Positions 16,030 to 26,262 are shown, counted from the first letter of the stretch. The stretch is DNA of 64,000 bases from DUPU01 sp050952465 (GCA_050952465.1 JBMNKZ010000007.1:310001-374000); one strand, 5' to 3'. The notes: generated by a model not told the origin, from the letters alone. Numbers and translations: made by a program.

Positions 16030-16647
16030 ATGAAAAAAACAATTTGCTTCGTGTTTTGCCTAATCCTGTTTTTTTCCGTTTCAGCACATGCCCAGGGAGC
16101 AACTAATTACATAGTACAGCCCGGAGACAGCATGTGGAAAATTGCCGTGAAACATCAAGTGGGTCTCAGCGAAATTATTCAGGCTAACCCACAAATTACG
16201 AATCCGGCTCTCATCTATCCTGGTCAGAAAATTAACATTCCTAATTTAGACCAAACAAAGAATTTAGAAAATGAAGTAATCAGACTGGTTAATGTGGAAC
16301 GGCAGAAGTATGGATTGGCTCCTTTAAAAGCCAATTGGGAACTATCCCGCGTGGCAAGATTTAAGTCCATGGATATGGTGGAGAAAAACTATTTTTCTCA
16401 TACTTCTCCCACCTATGGTTCACCATTTAAAATGATTACAGATTTCGGCCTTACCTACACTTCTGCCGGTGAAAATATTGCTATGGGGCAAAAAACACCT
16501 GCCGATGTCATGAAAGGATGGATGAATTCATCCGGACACCGGGCAAACATACTAAATAGTACATATACGGAAATTGGGGTTGGGCTGGCCGTGAATAAAA
16601 ATGGACAGAACTACTGGACACAAATGTTTATCAGGCCCAGAAAATAA
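16030..16647 (+). CDS. Secreted LysM and CAP (SCP/PR1) domain protein
   Basis: The start is the ATG behind GGAGGTG, giving 205 residues. A signal peptide (KKTICFVFCLILFFSVSAHA) precedes one LysM repeat at about 26-71 and a CAP domain to the end, with the family's LVNVERQKYGLAPLKAN, SHTSPTYGSPF, ENIAMG and SGHRANILN motifs. It belongs to the YkwD-type wall-associated proteins of sporeformers; activity is unknown. It is monocistronic with a terminator. Confidence 0.9.
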   Translation: MKKTICFVFCLILFFSVSAHAQGATNYIVQPGDSMWKIAVKHQVGLSEIIQANPQITNPALIYPGQKINIPNLDQTKNLENEVIRLVNVERQKYGLAPLKANWELSRVARFKSMDMVEKNYFSHTSPTYGSPFKMITDFGLTYTSAGENIAMGQKTPADVMKGWMNSSGHRANILNSTYTEIGVGLAVNKNGQNYWTQMFIRPRK

Positions 16648-16667
16648 AAGAAATATCATACACTTAA

Positions 16668-16710
16668 TAAAAACAAAAAGCAGCTATTTTAGCCGCTTTT
16701 TGTTTTTATT
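16668..16710. terminator. Bidirectional terminator between the CAP and ferritin-like genes
   Basis: AAAAACAAAAAGC pairs with GCTTTTTGTTTTT around AGCTATTTTAGCC. The T-rich arm serves the plus-strand gene and the A-rich arm serves the minus-strand gene ending at 16712. Confidence 0.85.
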
Positions 16711-16711
16711 A

Positions 16712-17155
16712 CTAAGCCAAATAATTACTAAACCATGCTGTATGCAGATCCTCATCGATTAAATTGTTCCACAATAAATTAGACAATTCCTGGTGCCTAG
16801 CTGCTTGCAGAATAAAATCTTGATAATCTTTCATCGCTTTTTGTTCCAAGGCAATATTTGCTTTAAGCAAATTATTGATACCAACCCTGCCGGTAAGGTC
16901 ACCGGCAATCTTTCCGGTTAAAGGAGCGACAAACTCGCCGATAACAGTTGGTTGACCACCGTATTGTGTTATCATATCCGAAATATTATTTACATGCTGC
17001 TCTTCGATTATGGCTACTCTCTCCAAGGCCTTCTTTAAATAAATATCATCAACCTGTTTACTTTGGGCCAGATATAGATCCACCTGATTCATTTCTAAGC
17101 TGTAAAACCAATTAAGTTTCTGGATAATACCCCTCTCATTTAACACCGGCATCAC
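16712..17155 (-). CDS. Ferritin-like diiron four-helix protein
   Basis: The 147-residue product carries a full set of di-iron ligands: Glu21, Glu51-x-x-His54 (EEQH), Glu104 and Glu135-x-x-His138 in DEDLH, spaced as in bacterioferritin and rubrerythrin-like helices. There is no rubredoxin domain and no membrane segment. It may store iron or detoxify peroxide or oxygen, but the family is diverse. A Gly-rich loop (GDLTGRVGINN) joins the helix pairs. Start ATG is the first of two next to AAAGGTG. Confidence 0.75.
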   Translation of the reverse strand: MMPVLNERGIIQKLNWFYSLEMNQVDLYLAQSKQVDDIYLKKALERVAIIEEQHVNNISDMITQYGGQPTVIGEFVAPLTGKIAGDLTGRVGINNLLKANIALEQKAMKDYQDFILQAARHQELSNLLWNNLIDEDLHTAWFSNYLA

Positions 17156-17201
17156 CTTTAAAGTTTCTTACAAATCCCATTATCTCCAAAAATCATTTCT
17201 T

Positions 17202-19355
17202 TTAAACTCCCTTCATGGTCAGGGAAATACGGTTTCTCACCACATCGACATCAAGGACACCCACTGTAACCACATCACCGATGGACAGGACTTCTAAAGG
17301 ATGCTTAATAAATTTATCGGAAATCTCAGACACATGAACCAAACCATCCTGCTTTACCCCGATATCAATAAAAGCCCCAAAGTCCGTAAGATTATGTACC
17401 TTTCCTTTTAAGACCATGCCGGGTTTTAAGTCCTCAATCTTCAAGACATCCGTACGGAAAATGGGAGGGGATAAGTCCTCCCTGGGATCTCTGCCCGGGC
17501 GAAGTAGACTATCAACAATATCAGTCAAGGTAGGCACACCGGCCCCGATTGTTGTAGCGATGGTCTTCAGTTCATCCGGGTTTTTCTTTAACCTTGTTAG
17601 ACATGACACAAACTTCTCGGTGCCTAAATCGGAGAGATTTACTCCCAGGTGCTGCAACAGTTTTTCCGTAATTCCATAGGATTCGGGGTGAATAGCAGTT
17701 CCATCTAATTTGCTGTCCCCATCGGAAATACGTAGAAAACCGGCACATTGTTCAAAGGTTTTCGGCCCTAATTTCGGCACTTTCTTTAACTCCGCCCGGT
17801 TTCTAAAACTCCCCGCTTGTTCCCGGTAACTGACAATATTCGCTGCTACTGTGGTATTGATTCCGGCCACATAACCTAAAAGAGGGGCCGAAGCTGTATT
17901 TAAATCCACCCCTACGTAATTGACTACTGATTCCACTACCTTGGTTAGATTTTCCTCCAGCTTCTTTTCTGGAAGGTCATGCTGATATTGGCCCACACCA
18001 GCGGCCTGGGGAGGGATTTTGACCAGTTCTGCCAAGGGATCTTGAATTCTCCGGCCAATGGAAATAGCACTTCTCTCCGCCACATCAAGTTTAGGAAATT
18101 CCTTAGCCGCCAGCTTTGAAGCAGAATAAACACTAGCCCCAGCCTCACTGACAATGGTATAGGATAATTCCGGATTCTTTGCTTTCTTAATAAATTCCGC
18201 GACAAAATACTCCGTCTCTCGAGATGCTGTTCCGTTACCAATGATAATAGCCTGTACCTGGTATTTTTTTACTAACCTGGTTAACTCCTCTTCCCCTTCC
18301 TGTACCTTATTATGAGGCGGTGTGGGATAAATTACCCCCACTTCCAAGACCTTACCGGTAGGATCCATCACCGCCCACTTGCATCCGGTCCGATAAGCCG
18401 GGTCTAAGCCTAGAACGGTTTTCCCTTTCACAGGAGGCTGAAGAAGGAGGCTCCGTAAATTCCTGGCAAAGACATTTAAGGCATGGTTTTCCGCCACTTC
18501 TGTTAAATGGTTTCGTACTTCTCTTTCGATGGAGGGGGCAATTAGTCTTTTATAACCATCGGCTACCGCTTTTCTTACCAATTCTGCGGTAACTCCCTCC
18601 TTTACAAAACGGCGATAGAGCCAATTCAGGATATCGTCCTGATTTACTTCCAAAGATACACGTAGAAACTCTTCCCGTTCTCCCCGGTTCACAGCTAAAA
18701 CCCGGTGGGGAACAATCTTATTTACCTTTTCCCTGTACTGATTGTAGTACATGCGGTAAACTGAATCCTTTGCCGGGTCTTTAGCTTCAATCAAAAGATT
18801 TCCCTGGGCAAAAGTATACTCCCGAATCCATTTCCTGACCTCGGCATCTTCACTAACCATTTCCGCCACAATATCCATAGCTCCTTGGAGAGCGGCCTCT
18901 CCATCCGGCACCTGCTCCGATAAATACTTTTCTCCTTCTTCCTCCGGCAGCCCCTGTTTCGGAAAAGAAAGGAGATAGCTAGCCAGAGGTTCCAGTCCCC
19001 TTTCCTTGGCGGAACTTGCCCGGGTTCTTTTCTTTTGGCGATAGGGAAGATAAAGGTCTTCCAACTCAGTGGGCTTCATGGTGCTTAAAATTTTATTCTT
19101 CAGATCCTCCGTGAGCTTTCCCTGCTCCTCAATGAGACGGATGATCTCCCCTTTTCTCTCTTTAAGGTTCCGGTGAAATTTTAATCTTTCTTCAATTTCC
19201 CGAATCTGGTTTTCATCCAATTCTCCTGTTATTTCCTTTCGGTAGCGGGCGATAAAAGGCACGGTATTTCCTTGATCCAGAAGTTCCATCGTACTTAATA
19301 TTTTTCTCAAAGGAATTTTTGTTTCCCCAGCGATGATTTGAGGGATATCTGTCAT
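17202..19355 (-). CDS. tex: Tex-family RNA-binding protein (S1 domain)
   Basis: The 717-residue product has the Tex N-terminal helical region, the YqgF-like RNase H fold with LGLDPAYRTGCKWAV, the helix-hairpin-helix part (VGVDLNTASAPLLGYVAGI and LKKVPKLGPKTFEQCAGFLRI) and a C-terminal S1 domain (GMVLKGKVHNLTDFGAFIDIGVKQDGLVH). Tex and its homologues bind RNA and influence transcription; the exact role in Clostridia is unclear. The length is normal. No operon partners are seen. Confidence 0.95.
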   Translation of the reverse strand: MTDIPQIIAGETKIPLRKILSTMELLDQGNTVPFIARYRKEITGELDENQIREIEERLKFHRNLKERKGEIIRLIEEQGKLTEDLKNKILSTMKPTELEDLYLPYRQKKRTRASSAKERGLEPLASYLLSFPKQGLPEEEGEKYLSEQVPDGEAALQGAMDIVAEMVSEDAEVRKWIREYTFAQGNLLIEAKDPAKDSVYRMYYNQYREKVNKIVPHRVLAVNRGEREEFLRVSLEVNQDDILNWLYRRFVKEGVTAELVRKAVADGYKRLIAPSIEREVRNHLTEVAENHALNVFARNLRSLLLQPPVKGKTVLGLDPAYRTGCKWAVMDPTGKVLEVGVIYPTPPHNKVQEGEEELTRLVKKYQVQAIIIGNGTASRETEYFVAEFIKKAKNPELSYTIVSEAGASVYSASKLAAKEFPKLDVAERSAISIGRRIQDPLAELVKIPPQAAGVGQYQHDLPEKKLEENLTKVVESVVNYVGVDLNTASAPLLGYVAGINTTVAANIVSYREQAGSFRNRAELKKVPKLGPKTFEQCAGFLRISDGDSKLDGTAIHPESYGITEKLLQHLGVNLSDLGTEKFVSCLTRLKKNPDELKTIATTIGAGVPTLTDIVDSLLRPGRDPREDLSPPIFRTDVLKIEDLKPGMVLKGKVHNLTDFGAFIDIGVKQDGLVHVSEISDKFIKHPLEVLSIGDVVTVGVLDVDVVRNRISLTMKGV

Positions 19356-19570
19356 ATATTCCTGCCTCCCATCAAAATTTAATCTAAGCTAGAAAATATT
19401 ATGCTTAATCTCGCTTCCCAATATCATAACAGAAAACCAGGAAAATAGCGTCTAATATTTTGGCACTTTTTATCATTGCTAATTAGAGATGCATAAGTTA
19501 GAATTAGTCCTATAATTGGGAAAAGTAACCGGAAGGGAAATAATATTTTTTTGGAAGGAAAACGTATAAA

Positions 19571-20479
19571 ATGGGAAAATATTATTACGGTGTGGTTATG
19601 GTTCTGGTATCTGCCTTTGGGTTTGCTTTAATGCCCACCTTTGCCAAACTTGCTTATAAAAACGGCGTTACGGTAACCACACTACTGTTTTTTAGGTTCA
19701 TCCTGGCCGCTACGGTATTTTTCTGTTGTCTTCTCATCAAAAAAAAGCCGATTAGGTTAAACAAAAGAAATTTACTCAACCTGTTTTTGCTGGGTGCAGT
19801 GTGCTATACCCTGCAATCTGCCTTTTACTTTTCTTCCGTTAAATATATCCCCGCTTCTTTGGCAGTTTTAATTACTTATACCCACCCTACCATCATTGCT
19901 ATCATCTCTAGCTTTTGGGATCATGAACCGATTACGAGAAATATCGCCCTCGCCCTCATCAGTTCATTTATAGGTTTGACCCTGATGCTTGGTACCACCT
20001 TGGGGGAATTAAGCGGGTTAGGAGTAATACTAGCTACCGGTTCTTCTTTGGTCTATGCCATCTACGTTGTGTTTAGCAACAAAGTTTTAAAGGAAGTTCC
20101 TTCCTTAACTGCCACTGCCTTTATCGCCCTTTTTTCCGGACTGGGATTTCTTTTCTTCGGTACCTGCACCAATAATCTTAACTTCTCGTTTCAACCAACA
20201 GCCTGGCCTTGGCTCCTGGGATTAGCTGTCTTTTCCACCGTTTTGGCGATGCTCACCTTTTTCCAAGGCTTAAAAATACTTGGCCCTACTAAATCCACCC
20301 TTCTTAGTACCGCCGAGCCTGTCTTTGGTGTCATTGTGGCCATGGTACTATTCACAGAAAAACTAACTGCCCTCCAGTTTTTAGGGGCAATAGGGGTAAT
20401 CACTGGAGCTATGATTGCTGTATATGCTAAAGACAAACAGGAGAAACCGAAACCTACGCCAACAAATACCGCATCGTAG
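19571..20479 (+). CDS. EamA/DMT-family transporter
   Basis: The 302-residue protein has ten predicted membrane segments in two EamA repeats, with YTHPTIIAIISSFW in the first and STAEPVFGVIVAMVLFTEKL in the second, the family's usual end-of-repeat signature. Such transporters export metabolites or amino acids; the substrate is unknown. Start follows a GGAAGG site. Its last codons overlap the convergent threonine aldolase gene by 26 bases. Confidence 0.87.
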   Translation: MGKYYYGVVMVLVSAFGFALMPTFAKLAYKNGVTVTTLLFFRFILAATVFFCCLLIKKKPIRLNKRNLLNLFLLGAVCYTLQSAFYFSSVKYIPASLAVLITYTHPTIIAIISSFWDHEPITRNIALALISSFIGLTLMLGTTLGELSGLGVILATGSSLVYAIYVVFSNKVLKEVPSLTATAFIALFSGLGFLFFGTCTNNLNFSFQPTAWPWLLGLAVFSTVLAMLTFFQGLKILGPTKSTLLSTAEPVFGVIVAMVLFTEKLTALQFLGAIGVITGAMIAVYAKDKQEKPKPTPTNTAS

Positions 20480-21476
20480 CCGCAGTATAGATAATATCTT
20501 CTTTTGTAATCCCATAGTTGGTCACAAAACGCATTAATCCATTCTCCGGCGGATTAGCTTTAATGCCCTTTTCCAAAAGACCGCTCATGAGACTAGCTTC
20601 GTTTTGGTACCCTTCTATCCTAAACCAGACCATATTAATATGAATGTCTTCTAAGTCAACTTTGATTCCGGGAATTTTAGCCAATTCCTTCCCTAAGAGA
20701 AGGGCATTTTCATGATCCTTTTTTAATCTGGCAGGCATTTTCTCTAGGGCTACTAAGCCAGCTGCGGCAAGAAATCCGGCCTGCCGTAATCCTCCGCCCA
20801 TCAACTTTCTTTTTTTCCGAGCTTTATTAATAAACTCTTTAGTGCCTGCAAGCATGGAGCCCACAGGAGCACCAAGTCCTTTGGAGAGGCAAAACATTAC
20901 TGAATCAGAGTAGGCGGCAATTTCTTTCACATCTTTTTTCAGGTAAACTGCAGCATTAAAAATCCTAGCCCCGTCGAGATGCACCGGTATCCGATGTTTT
21001 TTTCCCACATGATAAATTGCTTCCATATTGGATAAAGGTATCACCCGACCGTTGGAGTGAGCATTTTCCAGCTCAATCAACCCAGTTACGGGGCAGTGAA
21101 TATCCTCTCTTCTGATTCTACTTTCCACTTTAGCAGGATCAAGAACTCCTTTATCGGTCTCAACTGTCCTTAAGTGTACCCCGGCGATTACAGAAGACGC
21201 TCCAACCTCATGTAGGACAATATGACAGTCATCACCCAGGATAACTTCATCTCCTCTGTTACAGTGCGTAAAAAGGGCTAATTGGTTACCAAAGGTACCG
21301 CTGGGAACAAATAAAGAAGCCTCTTTTCCGGTGATCATGGCCGCGTATTTTTCCAGTTCTTTAACAGTGGGGTCGTCTTCATAAACATCGTCTCCCACTT
21401 CGGCCTTAAACATGGCTTCCCGCATTTCCTGTGTCGGTACCGTCACCGTATCACTTCTTAAATCAATAAATCTCAA
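20454..21476 (-). CDS. ltaE: Low-specificity L-threonine aldolase
   Basis: The enzyme cleaves threonine or allo-threonine to glycine and acetaldehyde using PLP. Motifs are FIDLRSDTVTVPT at the start, the PLP-binding HLDGARIFNAA and the Schiff-base Lys in CLSKGLGAPVGS. A TTG start behind TTGGAGGGG gives 340 residues. The ribosome site lies just after the stop of the upstream nhaC gene, so both form one unit. The 3' end overlaps the convergent DMT gene. Confidence 0.92.
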   Translation of the reverse strand: MRFIDLRSDTVTVPTQEMREAMFKAEVGDDVYEDDPTVKELEKYAAMITGKEASLFVPSGTFGNQLALFTHCNRGDEVILGDDCHIVLHEVGASSVIAGVHLRTVETDKGVLDPAKVESRIRREDIHCPVTGLIELENAHSNGRVIPLSNMEAIYHVGKKHRIPVHLDGARIFNAAVYLKKDVKEIAAYSDSVMFCLSKGLGAPVGSMLAGTKEFINKARKKRKLMGGGLRQAGFLAAAGLVALEKMPARLKKDHENALLLGKELAKIPGIKVDLEDIHINMVWFRIEGYQNEASLMSGLLEKGIKANPPENGLMRFVTNYGITKEDIIYTAATMRYLLA

Positions 21477-21522
21477 TGTACTTGTCCCCTCCAATTGGAT
21501 AAATTCCCCCTTTGTTCCTCCC

Positions 21523-22938
21523 TTAGAATGATACGGCTGCACCGGCTGCTACTCCATCTTGCACCTTTTCCATGGTAATCCCGGTATAACCGTAAATAAC
21601 AGAAACAAGGGGATTCAACAAAACAAGGAAGGCAAATGGAGCATAAGCCAGAGTAGCTACCCCTAAGGTTCCTGCCATAAATGCTCCGCAGGAACTCCAT
21701 GGAATCAAGGAAGAAGTCATTGTCCCTGAGTCTTCCAATACTCGGGACAAGTTCTTTGTATGGAGCTTTCTTTGCTCATAAGCTGACTTATATATTCTCC
21801 CCGGCACAATAATGGCCAAATATTGGTCGGCAGTTAGGGCATTAGTCAAGATACAGCAAAGTACATTACTCATAATAAGGGAACCGGGAGACTCCACCAA
21901 AGCGAAAATTTCGGCTATAATCACTTCCAATATACCTACCTTTTCTAAAATACCGCCAAAGGTTAAAGAACAAAGTATAACAGAAGCCAGCCAAAGCATG
22001 GAATTAAAACCGCCCCGGCTAAGGAGAACATCAACAACCTCTACTCCAGTTTCCCCCACATAACCGTAATGCATAACGGTTATGACTTCCGCCAGACTGG
22101 CTCCTTGGAATATTAAGGCACCAACCACACCCAAGAAAACACCTCCCATAAAGCTGGGAAGCAGCGGGAGCTTAAAAATTACCATGGCAATAACAGCGAG
22201 AGGCGGAATCAGGAGCATGGGACTAATATTATAATTTTCCCCTAAAACATGAATTACCTGTTTAATAGACTCCTCCGAAGCTCCGGTATCCAAACTAAAA
22301 CCTAAGATAGTATAAGCAATAAGAGCTATGATCATGCTTGGCATAACGGTATACACCATATGATAGATATGGTCAAAAAGCTTACTTTCGGACACCGCTG
22401 GAGCTAAGTTAGTAGTATCGGAAACAGGAGACATTTTATCACCAAAATAGGCCCCGGAAATAACAGCACCGCCCACCATGGCTAATGGAATACCCATACC
22501 CTGGCCTACCCCTATTGCCGCAATCCCCACCGTCCCGGCGGTAGCCCAGGAACTACCGGTAGCAAGTGAAGTAATAGCACAAAGTATACATACTATTACC
22601 AAAAAGATCTTTGGACTAAGAACCAGCAAACTATAATAAACAAAAGTTTGGACAACTCCTCCAAGAATCCAAATTCCAATGAGCATCCCCACGACTAACA
22701 AAATCAAAATTGCCTTCACAGATGAATAAATACTGTCTATAAGACCTGTTTCTAGCTCATCCCAGCTAATTCCCGTCCGCAAGGCAACCAGGGTGGCAAA
22801 TACCGCTGAAATTACAAGGGCCATATGAGGATCCCTGTCCCATCGTATCACTACAAAATATAAGGAAATAACCAAAAAGGCAATACATAATAATGCCTCC
22901 CACAGATAAGGCTTGCGTCGAGCCCCTTTTTTAGCCAT
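21523..22938 (-). CDS. nhaC: NhaC-family Na+/H+ antiporter
   Basis: The product has 471 residues with about eleven to twelve membrane segments. The NhaC signatures SLATGSSWATAGTVGIAAIGVG and YFGDKMSPVSDTTNLAPAV are plain. Such antiporters exchange cytoplasmic Na+ for H+ (or malate and lactate in MleN-type variants); which one is not decided here. Start is the ATG after AGGGGAAG; an upstream in-frame ATG touches its own purine site and is less likely. It is followed by ltaE in the same unit. Confidence 0.9.
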   Translation of the reverse strand: MAKKGARRKPYLWEALLCIAFLVISLYFVVIRWDRDPHMALVISAVFATLVALRTGISWDELETGLIDSIYSSVKAILILLVVGMLIGIWILGGVVQTFVYYSLLVLSPKIFLVIVCILCAITSLATGSSWATAGTVGIAAIGVGQGMGIPLAMVGGAVISGAYFGDKMSPVSDTTNLAPAVSESKLFDHIYHMVYTVMPSMIIALIAYTILGFSLDTGASEESIKQVIHVLGENYNISPMLLIPPLAVIAMVIFKLPLLPSFMGGVFLGVVGALIFQGASLAEVITVMHYGYVGETGVEVVDVLLSRGGFNSMLWLASVILCSLTFGGILEKVGILEVIIAEIFALVESPGSLIMSNVLCCILTNALTADQYLAIIVPGRIYKSAYEQRKLHTKNLSRVLEDSGTMTSSLIPWSSCGAFMAGTLGVATLAYAPFAFLVLLNPLVSVIYGYTGITMEKVQDGVAAGAAVSF

Positions 22939-23229
22939 ATTTGCTTCCCCTTTAACCATCTCCCAAGACGGGAAATTCTTATAAACTTAATTAATTATAC
23001 ATACTGTCCAAAATTCCTTTTAAAATAATAAAATTATACCCTTATTAAGGCTGGATATACATTAGTCCTTATATTATAATGGGTTTATCGTACCGATCTT
23101 TTGTTAAAGAATTAATTGTTCCTAGCTATATTTAAGATAAAATAATATTTACCGATTCTCAAGATTATGTGCGTAATTTTGGCGTGTAATTCATATATTG
23201 TAAGAAAGGATTAAAAAGGAGGAAATTTT

Positions 23230-23592
23230 GTGGGTTATCCCGTTTACCAGCCTACAGGTGAGCAAAAACTTCTCGCCATATTAGCTCACTTAGCTTATTT
23301 TTTAGGGGGAATAGGCTTTGTAATTGCACCACTGGTTATTTTTTTATTGAAAAAAGACGACCCCTTTGTTTACGATCATGCCAAGCAGGCTCTAGTGGCC
23401 CATGTGGCGTTGTTAGTGGCAAGTATCTTAGTGGCTCTGTTATGTCTGATCCTAATCGGCTTTTTACTTGTTCCTGTTCTGCTTATTTTATGTATTATTT
23501 TTGTGATCGCCTCTATAATTGCTGCTTTTCGTGCCTTAGACGGCAGATTATATGCCTATCCCTTTATCCAGAGATTTGTCCAAAAGATCTAA
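23230..23592 (+). CDS. DUF4870-type small membrane protein
   Basis: The 120-residue product matches the DUF4870/Tic20-like pattern: EQKLLAILAHLAYFLGG, the conserved KKDDPFVYDHAKQAL and two or three hydrophobic segments. Function is unknown across bacteria. Start is GTG behind a strong AAAGGAGG. It is convergent with the metallophosphoesterase gene ten bases away, with no hairpin between. The gap on its left, 22939-23229, shows no gene or strong structure. Confidence 0.8.
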   Translation: MGYPVYQPTGEQKLLAILAHLAYFLGGIGFVIAPLVIFLLKKDDPFVYDHAKQALVAHVALLVASILVALLCLILIGFLLVPVLLILCIIFVIASIIAAFRALDGRLYAYPFIQRFVQKI

Positions 23593-23602
23593 TTTTATTA
23601 TC

Positions 23603-24445
23603 TCAATCACATGAATCTATATTAGTACCCGTACCCATCAGCGTAACCAGACTGATTTGCGCTTGACACCAGAACCTTATCGGTAAAATACTGGTTCCCA
23701 ATCCGCTGTCAATATAAAGGCTGCCCCCATTAGGGAGTGAGAACACACCTCGATCATATTCGGGTAGTGAACTATGGCCGGGCAGAATTAAGGCCCCTAC
23801 CAAAGGAACTCGTATCTGACCTCCATGGGTATGGCCGCTTAAAATCAGATCAAAATTTGATAAATCCTTCTTAATAATCATAGGATCGTGGGATAAAAGC
23901 AGAGTAAAGTAGTTTTTATTAATTCCTGAGAGAGCTTTCTCCGGATCCCCATGACGGCTGGAGAAATCATCCACCCCGGCAAGATTTATTTTGAAGTTGC
24001 CAAAAGAAATCACCTTGTTTTGGTTATTTAGAATATTAATACCCCGCTCTTCTAATGCATCCATAAATTTTTTCCGATTTTTATTTCTCCACTCATGATT
24101 ACCAGAAACAAAAAAAACCTGGCTTATCTCAGCCAGTTCTTTGCTCAATTCCAGGGCGTCAGAGAGATTCCTGGTCCTAGCATCGATAAAATCCCCGGTT
24201 ATGACAATTAGATCCGGCTTTGCCTGTTTGATTCTTTTTATTAATTTCTGATTGCCCTGATCAAAGAACCTGTTATGCATGTCCGCAATCTGCAATATTT
24301 TTACCGTCTTACCTTGGGGAATTTTATTAGAAAATATTCGCACCCGGTTGATAATAAAGAAATTAGTATTAATATAGACAATGGCTGCCAAGGTTAAAGC
24401 AATTAACAACATTCCCCCTAGGGAAAAAAGTAAATACCTCATCAA
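23603..24445 (-). CDS. Membrane-anchored metallophosphoesterase (YkuE/YaeI type)
   Basis: An N-terminal membrane segment at about 5-27 is followed by a calcineurin-like domain with all metal motifs: ADMHN, GDFID, GNHEW, LSHDP and SGHTHGGQ. Length 280 fits the YkuE/YaeI class, thought to act on membrane lipids such as UDP-diacylglucosamine or on cell-wall precursors. The active site probably faces outside. It is monocistronic. Confidence 0.88.
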   Translation of the reverse strand: MMRYLLFSLGGMLLIALTLAAIVYINTNFFIINRVRIFSNKIPQGKTVKILQIADMHNRFFDQGNQKLIKRIKQAKPDLIVITGDFIDARTRNLSDALELSKELAEISQVFFVSGNHEWRNKNRKKFMDALEERGINILNNQNKVISFGNFKINLAGVDDFSSRHGDPEKALSGINKNYFTLLLSHDPMIIKKDLSNFDLILSGHTHGGQIRVPLVGALILPGHSSLPEYDRGVFSLPNGGSLYIDSGLGTSILPIRFWCQAQISLVTLMGTGTNIDSCD

Positions 24446-24499
24446 GTATTCCCCTTATCATCCATATATTGGGGGCCATTCCAATGGCAATTGAACTTG

Positions 24500-24525
24500 T
24501 AGGGGTTGTTATAGGATAACCCCTA
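24500..24525. other. Short hairpin in the gap upstream of the permease gene
   Basis: TAGGGGTT and AACCCCTA (24500-24507 and 24518-24525) pair over eight bases without a T-tract. It lies 55 bases upstream of the metallophosphoesterase start. The surrounding gap of about 415 bases (24446-24861) is AT-rich and holds a weak TTGTTT/TATAAG pair near 24750-24780 but no riboswitch that I recognise. Confidence 0.35.
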
Positions 24526-24861
24526 GCCCCTTAACATGGTGCCAATAATATATATGTCTCTAATACTATATATATCAGCCTTTTCCTTTTTGTTTTCAAA
24601 ATAGTTTTTTCTATTAAATTTAGATTCTAAACTTTTTTACCTAAATGTCAATTCACGAGGCAGTATGTATCTTTTATCGTAAATGCAGGAGAAAGAGATT
24701 TCATGTAGAAAATATATAGAATGTCTTTTTTAAAGATACTTTGGGGGGTGTTGTTTGTAAGGGGACTACCATTTTATAAGGGGATATCATATATTAGAAA
24801 ATTTATTTAACTTCGTTATCCCTAAAACATTTTTATTGTTATTAAAGAAAGGAGTTGTATT

Positions 24862-26262
24862 ATGTCGTCTCAACCTGAACAATTAAAAAGAGCAATGACC
24901 AGCCGGCATATGATGATGATTTCCATTGGTGCCATCATTGGTACCGGACTATTTCTAAACACCGGATATACCATCGGTGCTGCCGGTCCGGGAGGAACCA
25001 TTCTTTCCTATATCTTTGGTGCCTTCATTATGTGGATGGTCATGGTCTGCTTAGGGGAACTTTCCATTGCGATGCCGGAATCCGGGTCGTTTCAGGAATT
25101 CAGCCATCGTTTGATTTCCCCGGCAGCAGGGCACGCTATTGGGTGGCTGTATTGGTTCTGCTGGGTACTGTGTATTGCTTGGTACTTAAGTGCCGTGGGT
25201 ATTTATATGCAATATTGGATGCCCAATATTCCCCCTCAGGTCTGGTACCTTATATTTGGTGTAGTGCTATTTATATTTAACAGTTTGTCATCCAATGATT
25301 TTGGTGAAGGACAATTTTGGTTCGCCGGCATGAAGGTAATAGCTATTGTCGTTTTTGCTCTTATTGCATTAGCAGCAGCCTTTGGTTTAATAGGCGGCGG
25401 CACTATTCCAGGGATGAATAATCTTGTCGCCCATCAAGGTTTCTTTCCTTTTTCCATCTTTGCTATCTTGCCCGTCATGATCAGTGTTGCTTTTTCTTAC
25501 CAAGGGTGTGAGATTGTGGGGAATACCGCGGGAGAAAGTGTCGACCCCCAAAAAGAAATGCCCAAAGCCATCAGAAGTACAATTTTCCAGGTAACCGGGG
25601 TTTATGTATTCAGTGTAATCATGCTAATGGTAATCGTTCCCTGGACGGAATTAGGTCTCTCAGAAAGTCCTTTTGTAACAGCCTTGGCGAGAATTGGTAT
25701 ACCCGGTGCGGATCATGTGATGAATCTGATCGTGATTATTTCCGCCTTATCTGCAGCCAATTCCGCTATTTATTGCTGCACTCGTTTTGTTTATGGTTTA
25801 AGCCTGAGAGGATCTGCCCCCAAATCTTTGATTAAGCTAAATAAACGGCAGATTCCTTTAAACTCCCTAATTCTTACCTATGTGGGCATTATCATCTGTA
25901 TTCTGACCGGTGAGATTCCCCTTCTGGCTAACACATTGAACGCCTGGATGTGGGCAGTGTCCGCGGTTATCGGGGTTCTGGCCTGGATTGTCATCGCTGT
26001 GTGCCTTATCGCTTTTCGCCGGAAACTGAAGAGAGAAGGGAAATCCGTGGATGAATTGGCGTACCGTTCTCCTGGATATCCTTTGGTACCGATTTTAGTA
26101 ATTGTGCTCAATTTAATTATTATTTTCAGTATGCTCTTTGATGAAGGGCAGCGCCTAAACTTCTATATCGGAGTTCCCATTATTGTCTTAACTTACTTAT
26201 TTTTTATATTCTATGAACGAAGTAAAAAGTCAGCTTCCCGAGATGACTCTATAAAGGCATAA
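24862..26262 (+). CDS. Amino-acid permease, APC family (LysP/AAT type)
   Basis: The 466-residue protein has twelve predicted membrane segments. The N-terminal MMISIGAIIGTGLFLNTGYTIG with the ligand-binding Gly-rich loop, SFQEFSHRLISPAAGHAIGWLYW and the QGCEIVGNTAGES segment are typical of the amino-acid transporter subfamily that includes LysP and the arginine and aromatic permeases. The substrate is not settled by sequence. Start follows AAAGGAG. It is monocistronic with a very strong terminator. Confidence 0.88.
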   Translation: MSSQPEQLKRAMTSRHMMMISIGAIIGTGLFLNTGYTIGAAGPGGTILSYIFGAFIMWMVMVCLGELSIAMPESGSFQEFSHRLISPAAGHAIGWLYWFCWVLCIAWYLSAVGIYMQYWMPNIPPQVWYLIFGVVLFIFNSLSSNDFGEGQFWFAGMKVIAIVVFALIALAAAFGLIGGGTIPGMNNLVAHQGFFPFSIFAILPVMISVAFSYQGCEIVGNTAGESVDPQKEMPKAIRSTIFQVTGVYVFSVIMLMVIVPWTELGLSESPFVTALARIGIPGADHVMNLIVIISALSAANSAIYCCTRFVYGLSLRGSAPKSLIKLNKRQIPLNSLILTYVGIIICILTGEIPLLANTLNAWMWAVSAVIGVLAWIVIAVCLIAFRRKLKREGKSVDELAYRSPGYPLVPILVIVLNLIIIFSMLFDEGQRLNFYIGVPIIVLTYLFFIFYERSKKSASRDDSIKA

